Below are positions 37,846 to 47,233 of a DNA stretch of 64,000 bases, piece after piece. A program made the position numbers and the translations under genes. Source of the stretch: Blastomonas natatoria. Its GTDB lineage: Bacteria; Pseudomonadota; Alphaproteobacteria; Sphingomonadales; Sphingomonadaceae. The notes under the pieces are model-generated. The model did no database searches and was not told the DNA's origin. It saw nothing but the letters and a program-made list of their open reading frames with translations. The stretch covers positions 1 through 64,000 of the forward strand of contig NZ_QJJM01000013.1 of the NCBI RefSeq assembly GCF_003201955.1, in the 5' to 3' direction. The number at the start of each line of letters is the position of its first letter. Positions within the stretch are counted from its first letter, which is position 1.

Positions 37846-38230
37846 GACATCTACTCTCCAACGGCGCCATTGCAGGCGAAGAGGGCAGCACATTTTCGCA
37901 GAGCTATTCGCCCGTGCAAAATTATGATGGGTTAATCAGAACTGCTACGCGTCACGATCCTACATTCCAAGCAAATGTTCATTTTTTGTTCTGAGGCTCC
38001 GGGCGAGCATCCTGATCGCCCGGACGGAGGGGAAGCCTGTGCTTTTGGCGGGTGACTCGGCGCGGGATTGTGGTTATGCCTTGCGTCACACCCTGCATGG
38101 CGCGCGGATGCCATGCCGGTAACGAGCGGTTCCGCCCGGGCGTATCAAGCAACAAGCGCCGCCCGGAACATCCTTTCGGTCGCACGATTGCAACGACGAG
38201 ACCTATTCGGCTTCCGGGGGAGTAATATTC
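37846..38230. other. 385-base intergenic region
   Basis: Divergent promoter region between the muramidase and the TPP enzyme gene. It contains an AT-rich stretch at about 37960-37995 and a hairpin CCGGGCGA/TCGCCCGG (37999-38023). The TPP-enzyme ribosome site GGGGGAG lies 10 bases before its ATG. I see no gene, tRNA or repeat-family copy. Confidence 0.5.
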
Positions 38231-39877
38231 ATGACCAAAGCATCCGATCTGTTCGTCCAATGCCTTGAGGCCGAGGGCGTCGAATATATTTTCGGCGTTC
38301 CGGGTGAGGAAAATCTGGACATGCTCGATTCGCTTAGCCGGTCGACCCAGATCAAGCTCATCCTCACCCGTCATGAACAGGGCGCTGGCTTCATGGCCGC
38401 GACCTATGGCCGCCATACCGGCAAGGCGGGCGTCTGCATGGCGACCTTGGGCCCCGGCGCCACCAATTTCGTCACCGCCGCCGCCTATGCGCAGCTGGGC
38501 GGCATGCCGATACTGATGGTCACCGGGCAGAAGCCGATCAAGAAGTCCAAGCAGGGCCGGTTCCAGATTCTCGACGTGGTCGACATGATGAAGCCGATCA
38601 CCAAGTTCACCCACCAGCTTGCCAGCGCCGACAACATCCCCAGCCGCGTGCGTGAAGCCTTCCGCCTGGCCGAGGAGGAAAAGCCGGGCGCGGCGCATAT
38701 CGAATTCCCCGAGGATATTGCCGAGGAAAAGACCGAGTCGGTGCCGCTGAAGCCCAGCTCCACCCGGCGACCCAATGCCGACAAGAAGTCGATCCGCGCC
38801 GCCGTCACCGCGCTCGAACAGGCCAGATCACCGATCCTGGTGATCGGGGCCGGGGCCAATCGCACGATGACCAGCCGCATGCTGCTGCAGTTCGTCGAGA
38901 AGACCGGCATCCCGTTCCTGACGACCCAGCTCGGCAAGGGCGTGATCGACGAACGCCACCCCAAGTTCCTGGGCTGCGCGGCGCTGTCGGCCGGCGATTT
39001 CGTTCATCGTGCGGTCGAGGCCGCGGACCTCATCGTCAATATCGGCCATGACGTGATCGAAAAGCCGCCCTTCTTCATGCAGCCGGGCGGCACGCCGGTC
39101 ATCCATGTCTCGACCAAGACCGCCGAGGTCGATCCGGTCTATTTCCCCGAGATCGAGGTGATCGGCGATATCGCCAATGCGATCTGGCAGATGAAGGAAG
39201 ACATCGTCCCCAATGGCGGATGGAAGTTCGATCATATGCTCGATTATCGCAAGGCGGAGCTCGAGCATACCAACAAGCTGGCCGAAGACGCGCGCTTCCC
39301 GATCTTCCCGCCCTATCTGGTGCAGCAGATCCGCAATGCGATGCCCGATGACGGCATTATCTGCCTCGACAATGGCGTCTACAAGATCTGGTTCGCGCGC
39401 GGCTATTGCGCCTATCGCCCCAATACCGTGCTGCTCGACAATGCGCTGGCGACGATGGGGGCGGGGCTGCCGAGCGCGATGATGTCGTCGATGGTCTATC
39501 CCGATCGCAAGGTGCTCGCCATCTGCGGCGATGGCGGCTTCATGATGAACAGCCAGGAGATGGAAACCGCCGTCCGGCTGGGGCTCAACATGACGGTGCT
39601 GATCCTCAACGACAACAGCTATGGCATGATCCGCTGGAAGCAGGCGAACATGGGCTTCAAGGATTGGGGCCTGACCTATGGGAACCCCGATTTCGTCAAA
39701 TATGCCGAGGCCTATGGCGCGAACGGCTATCGCGTCGAAAGCGCCGAGCATCTGAAGCAGCTGCTCGCGCATACGCGCGACACGCCTGGCGTGCATCTCA
39801 TCGATTGCCCGGTTGATTATTCGGAGAACGACCAGATCTTGAACATCGACATCAAGAAGATGGCGAAAGAGCTTTAG
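38231..39877 (+). CDS. Acetolactate synthase large-subunit-like TPP enzyme
   Basis: A 548-residue thiamine-diphosphate enzyme. The N-terminal domain has the activating glutamate in GVEYIFGVPGEENLDMLDSL, then HEQGAGFMAATYGRHTGKAG and LGPGATNFVT. The TPP-binding motif in the C-terminal domain is GDGGFMMNSQEMETAVRLGLN followed closely by LNDNSYGMI. It resembles acetolactate synthases, but no ilvN regulatory subunit follows. An aldehyde dehydrogenase gene follows instead, so a role outside branched-chain amino acid synthesis is possible. Confidence 0.85.
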   Translation: MTKASDLFVQCLEAEGVEYIFGVPGEENLDMLDSLSRSTQIKLILTRHEQGAGFMAATYGRHTGKAGVCMATLGPGATNFVTAAAYAQLGGMPILMVTGQKPIKKSKQGRFQILDVVDMMKPITKFTHQLASADNIPSRVREAFRLAEEEKPGAAHIEFPEDIAEEKTESVPLKPSSTRRPNADKKSIRAAVTALEQARSPILVIGAGANRTMTSRMLLQFVEKTGIPFLTTQLGKGVIDERHPKFLGCAALSAGDFVHRAVEAADLIVNIGHDVIEKPPFFMQPGGTPVIHVSTKTAEVDPVYFPEIEVIGDIANAIWQMKEDIVPNGGWKFDHMLDYRKAELEHTNKLAEDARFPIFPPYLVQQIRNAMPDDGIICLDNGVYKIWFARGYCAYRPNTVLLDNALATMGAGLPSAMMSSMVYPDRKVLAICGDGGFMMNSQEMETAVRLGLNMTVLILNDNSYGMIRWKQANMGFKDWGLTYGNPDFVKYAEAYGANGYRVESAEHLKQLLAHTRDTPGVHLIDCPVDYSENDQILNIDIKKMAKEL

Positions 39878-39890
39878 GCACCGCCTCGTT

Positions 39891-39957
39891 CCCCGGCGAA
39901 AGCCGGGGGCCAGAGCTACATTGCGCTTTAGCCGCTCTGGATTCCGGCTTTCGCCGG
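39891..39957. repeat. Family C paired palindrome between the TPP enzyme and aldehyde dehydrogenase genes
   Basis: CCCCGGCGAAAGCCGGGGGCC and CCGGCTTTCGCCGG in opposite orientation, with a spacer closely matching that at 36017. It takes up most of the 108-base gap between two same-strand genes. Confidence 0.85.
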
Positions 39958-39985
39958 AAAACAGTCGGCGGCATGGGAGTAATCA

Positions 39986-41419
39986 ATGACCACCCTCAAA
40001 TCCGTCTATCCGCTTTATCTGAACAACGAGGCGCAGCAGCCGAACACCGATCTCGAAGTGACGGACAAGTTCACCGGCGAGGTTGCGTTCCGCGTGGCGC
40101 AGGCCGATGCGGCGACGATCGATGCTGGGATTGCGGGCGCTGTGGAGGCATCGGAAGCGATGGCCGCTATGCCGAGCTACGAGCGCCAGAACGTGCTCAA
40201 CCATTGCGTGACGCGCTTCAAGGAGCGCGCCGACGAGCTCGCCTATGCGCTCTGCATCGAGGCGGGCAAGCCGATCAAGGATTCGGAGGGCGAGGTCAGC
40301 CGACTGATCGACACCTTCCGCATTGCCGCCGAGGAATCGGTGCGGATGACCGGCGAGGTCCAGACCATGGACATCAGCCCGCGCGCCAAGGGCTATCGCG
40401 GGATGTGGAAGCGCGTGCCGATCGGCCCGTGCTCGTTCATTTCGCCGTTCAATTTCCCGCTCAACCTCGCCGCGCACAAGATCGCGCCCGCGATCGCCGT
40501 TGGCTGCCCCTTCGTGATGAAGCCTGCCAGCCGCACGCCGCTGGGCGCGATCATCATGGGCGAGATCCTTTCAGAGACCGACCTGCCCAAGGGCGCGTTC
40601 TCGATCCTGCCCGCCAGCCGCGATGGCGCGGACCTGTTCACCACCGACGACCGGCTCAAGCTGCTGTCGTTCACCGGCTCGCCCGATGTGGGCTGGGACC
40701 TCAAGGCACGCTGCGCCAAGAAGAAGGTCGTGCTCGAACTCGGCGGCAACGCTGCGGTGATCGTCGATGCCGATGCCAATCTGGAAGACGCGATGGAGCG
40801 CGTGATCTTCGGGGCGTTCTATCAGTCGGGCCAAAGCTGCATCGGCGTGCAGCGCATCCTGATCCATGCCGATGTGTATGACAGGTTTCGCGACATGCTG
40901 GTCGCCAAGACCGCGACGCTGATCGCAGGCGACCCCAAGGATCGCGACACCTTCATCGGTCCGATGATCCACGAGAAGGAAGCCTCGCGGCTCGACGGCT
41001 GGATTCAGGAAGCGGTGGCCAAGGGCGGCACATTGCTGTGCGGCGGCAAGCGCGACGGTGCGATGCTCGAAGCCACGCTGCTCGAGAACGTGCCGCACGA
41101 TGCCAAGATCGTCACCGAAGAAGCCTTCGGTCCGGTCGCAGTGCTTTCGAAATTCAGCGATTTCAAGGCGGCGATGGCCGAGGTCAACAACAGCAAGTTC
41201 GGCCTGCAGGCGGGCGTTTTCACCCGCGACCTGTTCAAGATGTTCGACTGCTGGGATCATCTCGATGTCGGCGGTGTCGTGATCAACGACGTGCCCAGCT
41301 TCCGCATCGACAACATGCCCTATGGCGGGGTCAAGGATTCCGGGCTCGGCCGCGAGGGCATCCGCTTCGCGATGGAGGATATGACCGAGATCCGCAATCT
41401 GCTGATCCGGGGCGGCTGA
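39986..41419 (+). CDS. Aldehyde dehydrogenase family protein
   Basis: NAD(P)-dependent aldehyde dehydrogenase of 477 residues. Active-site motifs: SPFNFPLNLAAHKIAPAIA, FTGSPDVGWDLKARC, LELGGNAAVIVDADANLEDA (general-base glutamate), the catalytic cysteine in YQSGQSCIGVQRILIH, and EEAFGPVAVLSKF. The mid-region resembles lactaldehyde or glyceraldehyde-3-phosphate-type members. ATG 39986 follows GGGAG. It probably shares a transcript with the TPP enzyme upstream. Confidence 0.9.
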   Translation: MTTLKSVYPLYLNNEAQQPNTDLEVTDKFTGEVAFRVAQADAATIDAGIAGAVEASEAMAAMPSYERQNVLNHCVTRFKERADELAYALCIEAGKPIKDSEGEVSRLIDTFRIAAEESVRMTGEVQTMDISPRAKGYRGMWKRVPIGPCSFISPFNFPLNLAAHKIAPAIAVGCPFVMKPASRTPLGAIIMGEILSETDLPKGAFSILPASRDGADLFTTDDRLKLLSFTGSPDVGWDLKARCAKKKVVLELGGNAAVIVDADANLEDAMERVIFGAFYQSGQSCIGVQRILIHADVYDRFRDMLVAKTATLIAGDPKDRDTFIGPMIHEKEASRLDGWIQEAVAKGGTLLCGGKRDGAMLEATLLENVPHDAKIVTEEAFGPVAVLSKFSDFKAAMAEVNNSKFGLQAGVFTRDLFKMFDCWDHLDVGGVVINDVPSFRIDNMPYGGVKDSGLGREGIRFAMEDMTEIRNLLIRGG

Positions 41420-41429
41420 TCCGCCGCAA

Positions 41430-42128
41430 TCAGCCTGCCACGGCCATCACGATGGCAAAGGTGATGACGAAACCCAGCAGCACCGAGTAACTGGCGATCC
41501 AGGCGGCCTTCACCAACGATGTGCCAAGCTCCACGGCAAACCAGCGCGTCTGCAGATACATGTACCAGATCAGGGTCGCCGCAAAGACGGTAATTCCGAT
41601 CTCGATGCCGCTGAAGCTGCTCCCGAGCAGCGTGTAATTATAGCTCCCTTCGCCCATGAGAGCCAATGCGACATAGTTGGCGAGGCCGAACGGCGCCGCG
41701 ACGAAGCACTGGCTGTAGAATGGCGGTCGCAGCGATGCGCGCTCAATTGGCACCTTGCGATGGCGCAGCAGCGCGACGGCGAGCAGCAGCGGATAGACGC
41801 TGAAAATGGTCGCGGTGAACAGCAGATCGTTCTTCCAGTCGCGCAGGAATTCCGGCGTGTCCTGCATGGCCTGCTTGACCGCTTCAGGCCCCAGAATGGC
41901 ATCGCTCACCGAGCTCGCCAGTGCGATCGTGATCATCAGGAAGACCGGCGGAGTGATCGTGCTTTCATAGCGGTCCTTGGCCTCGTCATCGATCTCGTCA
42001 TCGGCATAGGCCATCATCTTCTGCGGTCGGAACAAGGTCAGCAGAAAGGTGCGGGGATAGAAATACAGCCAGCTGACGATCTCGAACAGGATGTCCTCGA
42101 ACGAGCGCAGCAATCCCATGAAATCCAT
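41430..42128 (-). CDS. Hypothetical multi-pass membrane protein
   Basis: A 232-residue protein with four or five hydrophobic segments (PVFLMITIALASSVSDAIL; ATIFSVYPLLLAVALL; PFGLANYVALALMG; GIEIGITVFAATLIWYMYL; SYSVLLGFVITFAIVMAVAG). An acidic cytoplasmic stretch YADDEIDDEAKDR lies between the N-terminus and the first segment. The topology resembles permease-like Yip1/DUF families, but I cannot name one. The start is ATG 42128; 42143 is an alternative. It ends 10 bases from the convergent aldehyde dehydrogenase gene stop. Confidence 0.7.
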   Translation of the reverse strand: MDFMGLLRSFEDILFEIVSWLYFYPRTFLLTLFRPQKMMAYADDEIDDEAKDRYESTITPPVFLMITIALASSVSDAILGPEAVKQAMQDTPEFLRDWKNDLLFTATIFSVYPLLLAVALLRHRKVPIERASLRPPFYSQCFVAAPFGLANYVALALMGEGSYNYTLLGSSFSGIEIGITVFAATLIWYMYLQTRWFAVELGTSLVKAAWIASYSVLLGFVITFAIVMAVAG

Positions 42129-42202
42129 GCGGTAACCCCCCAATTCAGGTGTGCAGGATTATCATATGGGCCGGTCGGTGCAATGCGGGCGATGGTCTTC
42201 GG

Positions 42203-42682
42203 TCAGCCAGGATAGCGGATCGCCATCACCTCGTATTCCCTGGCGCCTGCAGGCAGTTGCACGGTACGCAGGTCCCCCACGCTTGCGCCCTTCAGCGCAC
42301 GGGCGAGGGGGGAGCTCCAGCCGATGCGACCCGCGCCCGCGTCCTGCTCGTCATCGCCGACCAGAGTGAGCGTGCGCCAGTTGTCGTCTTCGTCGGCAAT
42401 GTCGACCTCGGCACCGAACCAGACCCGGCTCTTGTCGTTCTGCGTCGCCGGGTCGATGACGCGCGCGGCCTTCATCTTGCGGGCGAGCCGATTGAGCTCG
42501 CGGTCGATCTCGCGCATCCGCTTGCGGCCATAAAGATAGTCGCCGTTCTCGCTGCGGTCGCCATTGCCTGCGGCCCAGCTGACGATCTCGACGATGGCCG
42601 GCCTTTCTACGCCGAGCAGCTGGTCATAGCGCGCCTTGAGCGCAGCATAGCCTTGCGGGGTGATGTAATTGGGGCGGTCCAT
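42203..42682 (-). CDS. greB: Transcription elongation factor GreB
   Basis: A 159-residue Gre factor that stimulates cleavage of backtracked RNA in stalled RNA polymerase. The N-terminal coiled coil has YITPQGYAALKARYDQLL and the tip region GDRSENGDYLYGRKRMREID, the GreB-type signature rather than GreA. The C-terminal FKBP-like domain ends in GAREYEVMAIRYPG. It stands alone on the minus strand. Confidence 0.88.
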   Translation of the reverse strand: MDRPNYITPQGYAALKARYDQLLGVERPAIVEIVSWAAGNGDRSENGDYLYGRKRMREIDRELNRLARKMKAARVIDPATQNDKSRVWFGAEVDIADEDDNWRTLTLVGDDEQDAGAGRIGWSSPLARALKGASVGDLRTVQLPAGAREYEVMAIRYPG

Positions 42683-42738
42683 GGCCGGGCTCTAGCGGGA
42701 ACACACGATCCGTTGCACCTTTTTCGCGCAACCATGTT

Positions 42739-42819
42739 CGTCACCCCCGCGAAGGCGGAGGTCCCGCTTGGCTTCAACGGTCGGGATGAAGCGGGATTCC
42801 CGCTTTCGCGGGAATGACG
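42739..42819. repeat. Family A paired palindrome
   Basis: CGTCACCCCCGCGAAGGCGG and the opposite arm GATTCCCGCTTTCGCGGGAAT plus GACG flank a short spacer containing CCCGCTTG, a motif also present in the copy at 6907. It lies between the slt stop and the greB start, both on the minus strand. Confidence 0.85.
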
Positions 42820-42837
42820 AGGGAGGGCAGGCGAGCC

Positions 42838-44883
42838 TCAGCCTGGCGAGTTCTTGCCCAGATAGCGGCTGAGCTTATTGTTGCCCCGCATCGTGGCGCG
42901 TTCGGGGTGCATCACGTCATAGACCACGGCGTTCTCGAGCACCCGCTGGACATAGTTCTTGGTTTCGAAGATCGGGATCTTCTCGACCCATTCGACGATA
43001 TCGATGCCGCCCATGCGCGGATCGCCATTGGCGCGCAGCCATTTGTTCACATTGCCGGGTCCGGCATTGTAGGCCGCGACGGCCAGCGGATAACTTCCAC
43101 CAAAATAGTCCATCATGCGGCTGAAATATCCTGCGCCGAGCTGGATATTGTATCCGGTGTCATCGGTCAGCGCGCCCAGCGAATAGCTCAGCCCCATCTT
43201 GCCCGCCTGTTCGCGCGCGGTGCCGGGCATCAACTGCATCAGCCCCCGCGCCCCGGCATGGCTGACCGCATTGGGGGCATACTGGCTTTCCTGCCGGGTG
43301 ATGGCATGGATCATGGTCCAGCTGCTCTGCGCGCCCGGCGGCACGGGCATCTGCGGAAAGGCGACCGATTGCAGATCATCGACGCCCTTGGATCGGGCCG
43401 CCTGGCCGACGATCACGGCAAGGTCGCGCCTGCCGATCTGACGGGCCAGCTCGGTGGCGAGAACATGCTCCTCCGGTGTCTTGGCTGCAGCCGCCACCGC
43501 GCCGAAGAACCGACGCTGGGTCGGCCAGTCGCCGCTGCGCGAGATCACCTGCGTCGCCTGCACGAGCGAACTGGCGTTGAACCGACCGCGATCGACGGCG
43601 CTGACCTGTACGCGCGGTGCCTCGGCAAAGGGCGGGATATCCCGGCCGAGCCGCTCGGTGGCAAGCTGGCCGTAATAATGGTCGGGATATTCGGCCGCCA
43701 TTTCGAAATAGCGCGTCGCCTGGGCGGCATCGCCCGCGACCGCAGCGGCCCGGCCAGCCCAGTAAAAGCCCTTGGATCGCGTCTGCGGGGTGCGCGCACC
43801 GCCGCCGTAGCGCGCAAACATGCCGATCGCATCGCGCGGGCGGCCGAGATTCTGCAGCGCAACCGTACCCGCCAGCCAGGTCAGGCTGGTATAATCATCG
43901 CGCACGCCCAGGCTCTCGTCCGAGATGTCATGGCCTTGCGCAAAGGCATCGTCGACCTTGGAGGCAATATCGAACGCCAGCGCATATTGACCATCGTTGT
44001 TGGCGGCACGCGCCTGGGAGAGCAGCAGTTCATACCAGGCCTCTGCATTGACCGGGCGATATTGCAGCGCAGGCCGACTGGCGAGCATCTGCCGCGCCAG
44101 GGTCCAGTTGCCGGTATCGACCAGACGTCTGGCGCGCTGCGCGACATAGCCGGCATCGGCCATGGCTTCCGCGCCCAGCGAACCGGCCAGGGCATCGGCA
44201 TCGGGCAGGCCCTTGAGCATCGCAAGGCGCGCCGCGAATATGGCGCGTCGTGCGGGCGACACATAGCCGAATTGCTCCTCGGCATCGGGTGTTGCCTTGG
44301 CCCAGAGCAGCGCATCCATCCGCGCGTCATGGTCCGCCAGCGTGAAATCGGTGGCAAAGCGGCCGAACAGCATCGCCTTGTCCTGGGGCATCATCGTGCC
44401 CCCCCGCCAGGCCGCCACCGCGATCCCGCGCGCAGCATCGCGCTGCCCCACCGCATCGAGCGCCATGGCATAGCGCGCGCGGCCGACATTGGTCAGCGGC
44501 GGAAACCGGTTGAAATAGGCAACGACCTCCTGCGGTGCGGCGGGGCCAGCGCCCAGCGCCTGTTCCGCGCTGCGGCGCATCTTGTCTTCATCGGGCCAGC
44601 CGGGATTCGAGATCAGAAAGCTGGCAAAGGTGGAAAATGTGTAGTTGTTGGGTGTCGTCGTGAGCGCGCGCCAGTTGGCGATGGTGCCGGACATGTCGGC
44701 GGGCATCGACTGCAGCAGGTTGGCGCGCGCGCGGTCCCAGTCGCTGCCATCGCCGCTGCGGCTGACCGGGGTTGCCGCAAAGCCGGCGCTCTGTTCGCTG
44801 GCAAGACAGGCGGCGGGTACACCGACAAGAGGCAGGGCGAGAAGCGCGACGGTGCTGCGCGCGATAGCAATTCGTGAAACCAT
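42838..44883 (-). CDS. slt: Soluble lytic murein transglycosylase
   Basis: Periplasmic enzyme that cuts the glycan strand to 1,6-anhydro-muropeptides. 681 residues from ATG 44883 with a signal peptide (IARSTVALLALPLVGVPAAC). A long alpha-helical superhelix domain precedes the catalytic domain, which holds the catalytic glutamate in AITRQESQYAPNAVSH (about 533), ARGLMQLMPGTA, and VAAYNAGPGNVNKWLRANGD. Upstream ATG 44892 would add three residues. It is divergent from dapA across about 100 bases. Confidence 0.93.
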   Translation of the reverse strand: MVSRIAIARSTVALLALPLVGVPAACLASEQSAGFAATPVSRSGDGSDWDRARANLLQSMPADMSGTIANWRALTTTPNNYTFSTFASFLISNPGWPDEDKMRRSAEQALGAGPAAPQEVVAYFNRFPPLTNVGRARYAMALDAVGQRDAARGIAVAAWRGGTMMPQDKAMLFGRFATDFTLADHDARMDALLWAKATPDAEEQFGYVSPARRAIFAARLAMLKGLPDADALAGSLGAEAMADAGYVAQRARRLVDTGNWTLARQMLASRPALQYRPVNAEAWYELLLSQARAANNDGQYALAFDIASKVDDAFAQGHDISDESLGVRDDYTSLTWLAGTVALQNLGRPRDAIGMFARYGGGARTPQTRSKGFYWAGRAAAVAGDAAQATRYFEMAAEYPDHYYGQLATERLGRDIPPFAEAPRVQVSAVDRGRFNASSLVQATQVISRSGDWPTQRRFFGAVAAAAKTPEEHVLATELARQIGRRDLAVIVGQAARSKGVDDLQSVAFPQMPVPPGAQSSWTMIHAITRQESQYAPNAVSHAGARGLMQLMPGTAREQAGKMGLSYSLGALTDDTGYNIQLGAGYFSRMMDYFGGSYPLAVAAYNAGPGNVNKWLRANGDPRMGGIDIVEWVEKIPIFETKNYVQRVLENAVVYDVMHPERATMRGNNKLSRYLGKNSPG

Positions 44884-44989
44884 GCTGGACATGATGCGCT
44901 TTCGATCCTTATCAGGCGCTGAACACGCAACCTTATGTGTGATTGGATTGTTCTCGCCTGAATTGCGGGCGAGGTAAAGGAGCTACCCG

Positions 44990-45865
44990 ATGTTTTCCGG
45001 CTCAATTCCGGCCCTTGCGACACCGTTCCGCGACGGAGCGTTTGACGAGCCTGCCTTTCGCGCGCTGATCGACTGGCAGATCGACAATGGCAGTTCTGGC
45101 CTGGTCCCGTGTGGCACGACGGGCGAGGCGGCGACCATGTCGATCGAGGAACATGATTATATCGTGCGCGTGTGCGTCGAGCAGGCGGCTGGCCGTGTCC
45201 CCGTCATCGCGGGGTGCGGGTCGAACGATACCAAGGTCGCGATCGGCCATATGCTCAACGCCAAGGCCGCCGGAGCGAGCGCCGCCCTGGTCGTGCCGCC
45301 CTATTACAACCGTCCCGGTCAGGACGGCGTTCGCGCCCATTTCAAGGCGCTGACCGAGGCGTGCGACCTGCCGATCATGCTCTACAACGTGCCTGCGCGC
45401 ACCGTGACCGACATCAAGGTCGAGACCATGGCCAAGCTCTCGCGCTTTCCCACGATCATCGGCGTCAAGGACGCGACCGGCGACCTGGAGCGCGTCAGCG
45501 CGCAGCGGGCGCAATGCGGCAAGAAGTTCTGCCAGATGTCGGGCAATGACGAGCTGGCTCTGGGTCATCGCGCGATGGGCGGCATGGGCTGCATCTCGGT
45601 GACTGCCAATGTCGCGCCTGCCTTGTGCGCCCAGTTCCAGGCAGCGATGGCCAAGGGCGACTACAAGACTGCGCTGGCGCTCAACGACCGGCTCTATCCG
45701 CTGCATTCGGCCATGTTCTCCGATGCCTCGCCCGGCCCGGTCAAATATGCGCTGCATCGTATCCGGCCCGATTTTCTGCCTGATCTGCGCCTGCCGATGA
45801 CCCCGCCCGACAAGAAGAGCCGCAAGGCGGTCGACGCCGCGCTGGTTTATGCCGGGCTGATCTGA
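44990..45865 (+). CDS. dapA: 4-hydroxy-tetrahydrodipicolinate synthase
   Basis: Condenses pyruvate and aspartate semialdehyde in the lysine/diaminopimelate pathway. 291 residues, TIM barrel. Active-site motifs: [12 protein letters not shown], the tyrosine in [11 protein letters not shown], and the Schiff-base lysine in [12 protein letters not shown] (about 161-163). AAAGGAG lies before the ATG. It overlaps smpB by one base (TGATG). Confidence 0.95.
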   Translation: MFSGSIPALATPFRDGAFDEPAFRALIDWQIDNGSSGLVPCGTTGEAATMSIEEHDYIVRVCVEQAAGRVPVIAGCGSNDTKVAIGHMLNAKAAGASAALVVPPYYNRPGQDGVRAHFKALTEACDLPIMLYNVPARTVTDIKVETMAKLSRFPTIIGVKDATGDLERVSAQRAQCGKKFCQMSGNDELALGHRAMGGMGCISVTANVAPALCAQFQAAMAKGDYKTALALNDRLYPLHSAMFSDASPGPVKYALHRIRPDFLPDLRLPMTPPDKKSRKAVDAALVYAGLI

Positions 45866-46347
45866 TGGCGCGGCCCAAGCCCGAGACGTTCGACAAGAAG
45901 AAGATCGTCGCCGAGAACCGGCGCGCGCGCTACGACTATGCCATCGATCAGGTGTACGAGGCGGGGATCGCGCTGACCGGCACCGAGGTTAAATCACTGC
46001 GCTTCGGCGAGGGATCGATTGCGGAAAGCTATGCCGAGGTCAGCGACGAGCAGGTCTGGCTGATCAATTCGAACATCCCCGAATTCAGCCATGGCAACCG
46101 CTTCAACCACGAGCCCAAGCGCCCGCGCAAGCTGCTGCTCCATGCGCGCGAGATCGCCAAGCTGCACGGTGCGGTGGCGCGCCAGGGGATGACGCTCGTG
46201 CCGCTATCGATTTTCTTCAACGGCCGCGGCCGCGCCAAGGTCGAACTCGCGCTCGCAAAGGGCAAGAAGGCACCCGACAAGCGCGCTGCGACCAAGGAAC
46301 GCGAATGGAAGCGCGAGCAGGGCCGGTTGCTGCGCGATCGCGGCTAG
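45865..46347 (+). CDS. smpB: SsrA-binding protein SmpB
   Basis: tmRNA partner for rescue of stalled ribosomes. 160 residues: [57 protein letters not shown], and the basic C-terminal tail KREWKREQ-like ([17 protein letters not shown]) typical of the family. It directly overlaps the end of dapA. No ssrA gene is visible in the 230 bases downstream. Confidence 0.95.
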   Translation: MARPKPETFDKKKIVAENRRARYDYAIDQVYEAGIALTGTEVKSLRFGEGSIAESYAEVSDEQVWLINSNIPEFSHGNRFNHEPKRPRKLLLHAREIAKLHGAVARQGMTLVPLSIFFNGRGRAKVELALAKGKKAPDKRAATKEREWKREQGRLLRDRG

Positions 46348-46402
46348 GGGCGAAATTCCGCCCGTCGAAAATTCATCTCGGTTCGTAAGTTCGTGTGCTC
46401 CA

Positions 46403-46432
46403 GATCATCGCGTGACGCTATGGGCGATGATC
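46403..46432. other. Inverted repeat upstream of the DUF2062-cckA region
   Basis: GATCATCGC (46403-46411) and GCGATGATC (46424-46432) form a perfect 9-bp stem with a 12-base loop and no T-run. It may be an operator or RNA structure; nothing more can be said. Confidence 0.35.
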
Positions 46433-46578
46433 GAACGGGGTTGCGATCCGATTCGGTCCAGGTCGATTCGGGGTAAACGTCGTTTTAATCCGCATGCGGC
46501 TATGGCCTTTTGCGGCGGCGCTCCCACATGAGCCCTGCCGCTCGATGCGGGCAGCGAAAAGGGCACAAGGGATTGGAA

Positions 46579-47133
46579 TTGACGGAGGGCCGTTTTAGCC
46601 GCTGGGTCGGGCGCAACATGCCGACGCGCGAGAGCATGGAGCAGAACCGCTTCATCCGGCCCTTTGCCGCGCGCGTGCTTCGCTCCGAGCTATGGCGCTT
46701 TACCCGGCGGTCGGTGCCGCGTGGTGTTGCGCTGGGCGTGCTGGTCGGCGTGATCCTGCCGATTGCGCAAATTTTTGGCGCGGCACTGCTTGCGTTGCCT
46801 TTTCGTGCCAATGTGCCGGTGGCGGCGCTTACCACCTTCATCACCAACCCCTTCACCACGCCTTTGCTTTGGGTCGCAGCCTATCATGTCGGCAGCTTCA
46901 TCCTTCGCGTCGATGCCACAACCTTCGGTCAGCCGGTCGCGACCGCGCTCAACCAGCCGCATGTCGAAACCTGGATGGAATGGCTGACAGGCGCGGCATC
47001 GATCACCGCCTTTGGCCTCGTCGTGCTGGCGGTCGTGATGGCGGCAATCGGTTATGTCGTCAGTGCGATCGGTTGGCGTATCTGGATCGCAGGCAAGCGC
47101 CAGCGTCGGCTTGCGCGGGTGCGCCACCGCTGA
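46579..47133 (+). CDS. DUF2062 membrane protein
   Basis: Protein of about 184 residues from TTG 46579 (TEGRFSRWVGRNM), which has AAGGGA about 7 bases upstream. An ORF from 46510 begins in a leader of low plausibility; ATG 46618 is the other choice. The DUF2062 core is clear: LWRFTRRSVPRGVALGVLVG, ILPIAQIFGAALLALPFRAN, VPVAALTTFITNPFTTPLLW, with two or three transmembrane helices. Function unknown. The cckA gene follows after about 100 bases on the same strand. Confidence 0.8.
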   Translation: MTEGRFSRWVGRNMPTRESMEQNRFIRPFAARVLRSELWRFTRRSVPRGVALGVLVGVILPIAQIFGAALLALPFRANVPVAALTTFITNPFTTPLLWVAAYHVGSFILRVDATTFGQPVATALNQPHVETWMEWLTGAASITAFGLVVLAVVMAAIGYVVSAIGWRIWIAGKRQRRLARVRHR

Positions 47134-47233
47134 ACCGCGATCAGCGGATTTGTAACGCGCCCGAGATTGCGCTAGCGTCATCCCCTGCAACTGAGGCTGG
47201 CCGGACGCGCCACGCCAGGGGGATCCGACGACC

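Noticed and set aside
6907-42819. Recurrent 20-30 base repeats considered as CRISPR remnants
   Set aside because: They occur as isolated inverted pairs far apart, not as regularly spaced direct repeats with unique spacers.
46348-46578. Possible ssrA (tmRNA) gene next to smpB
   Set aside because: No tRNA-like ends, no CCA and no tag ORF seen in this interval.
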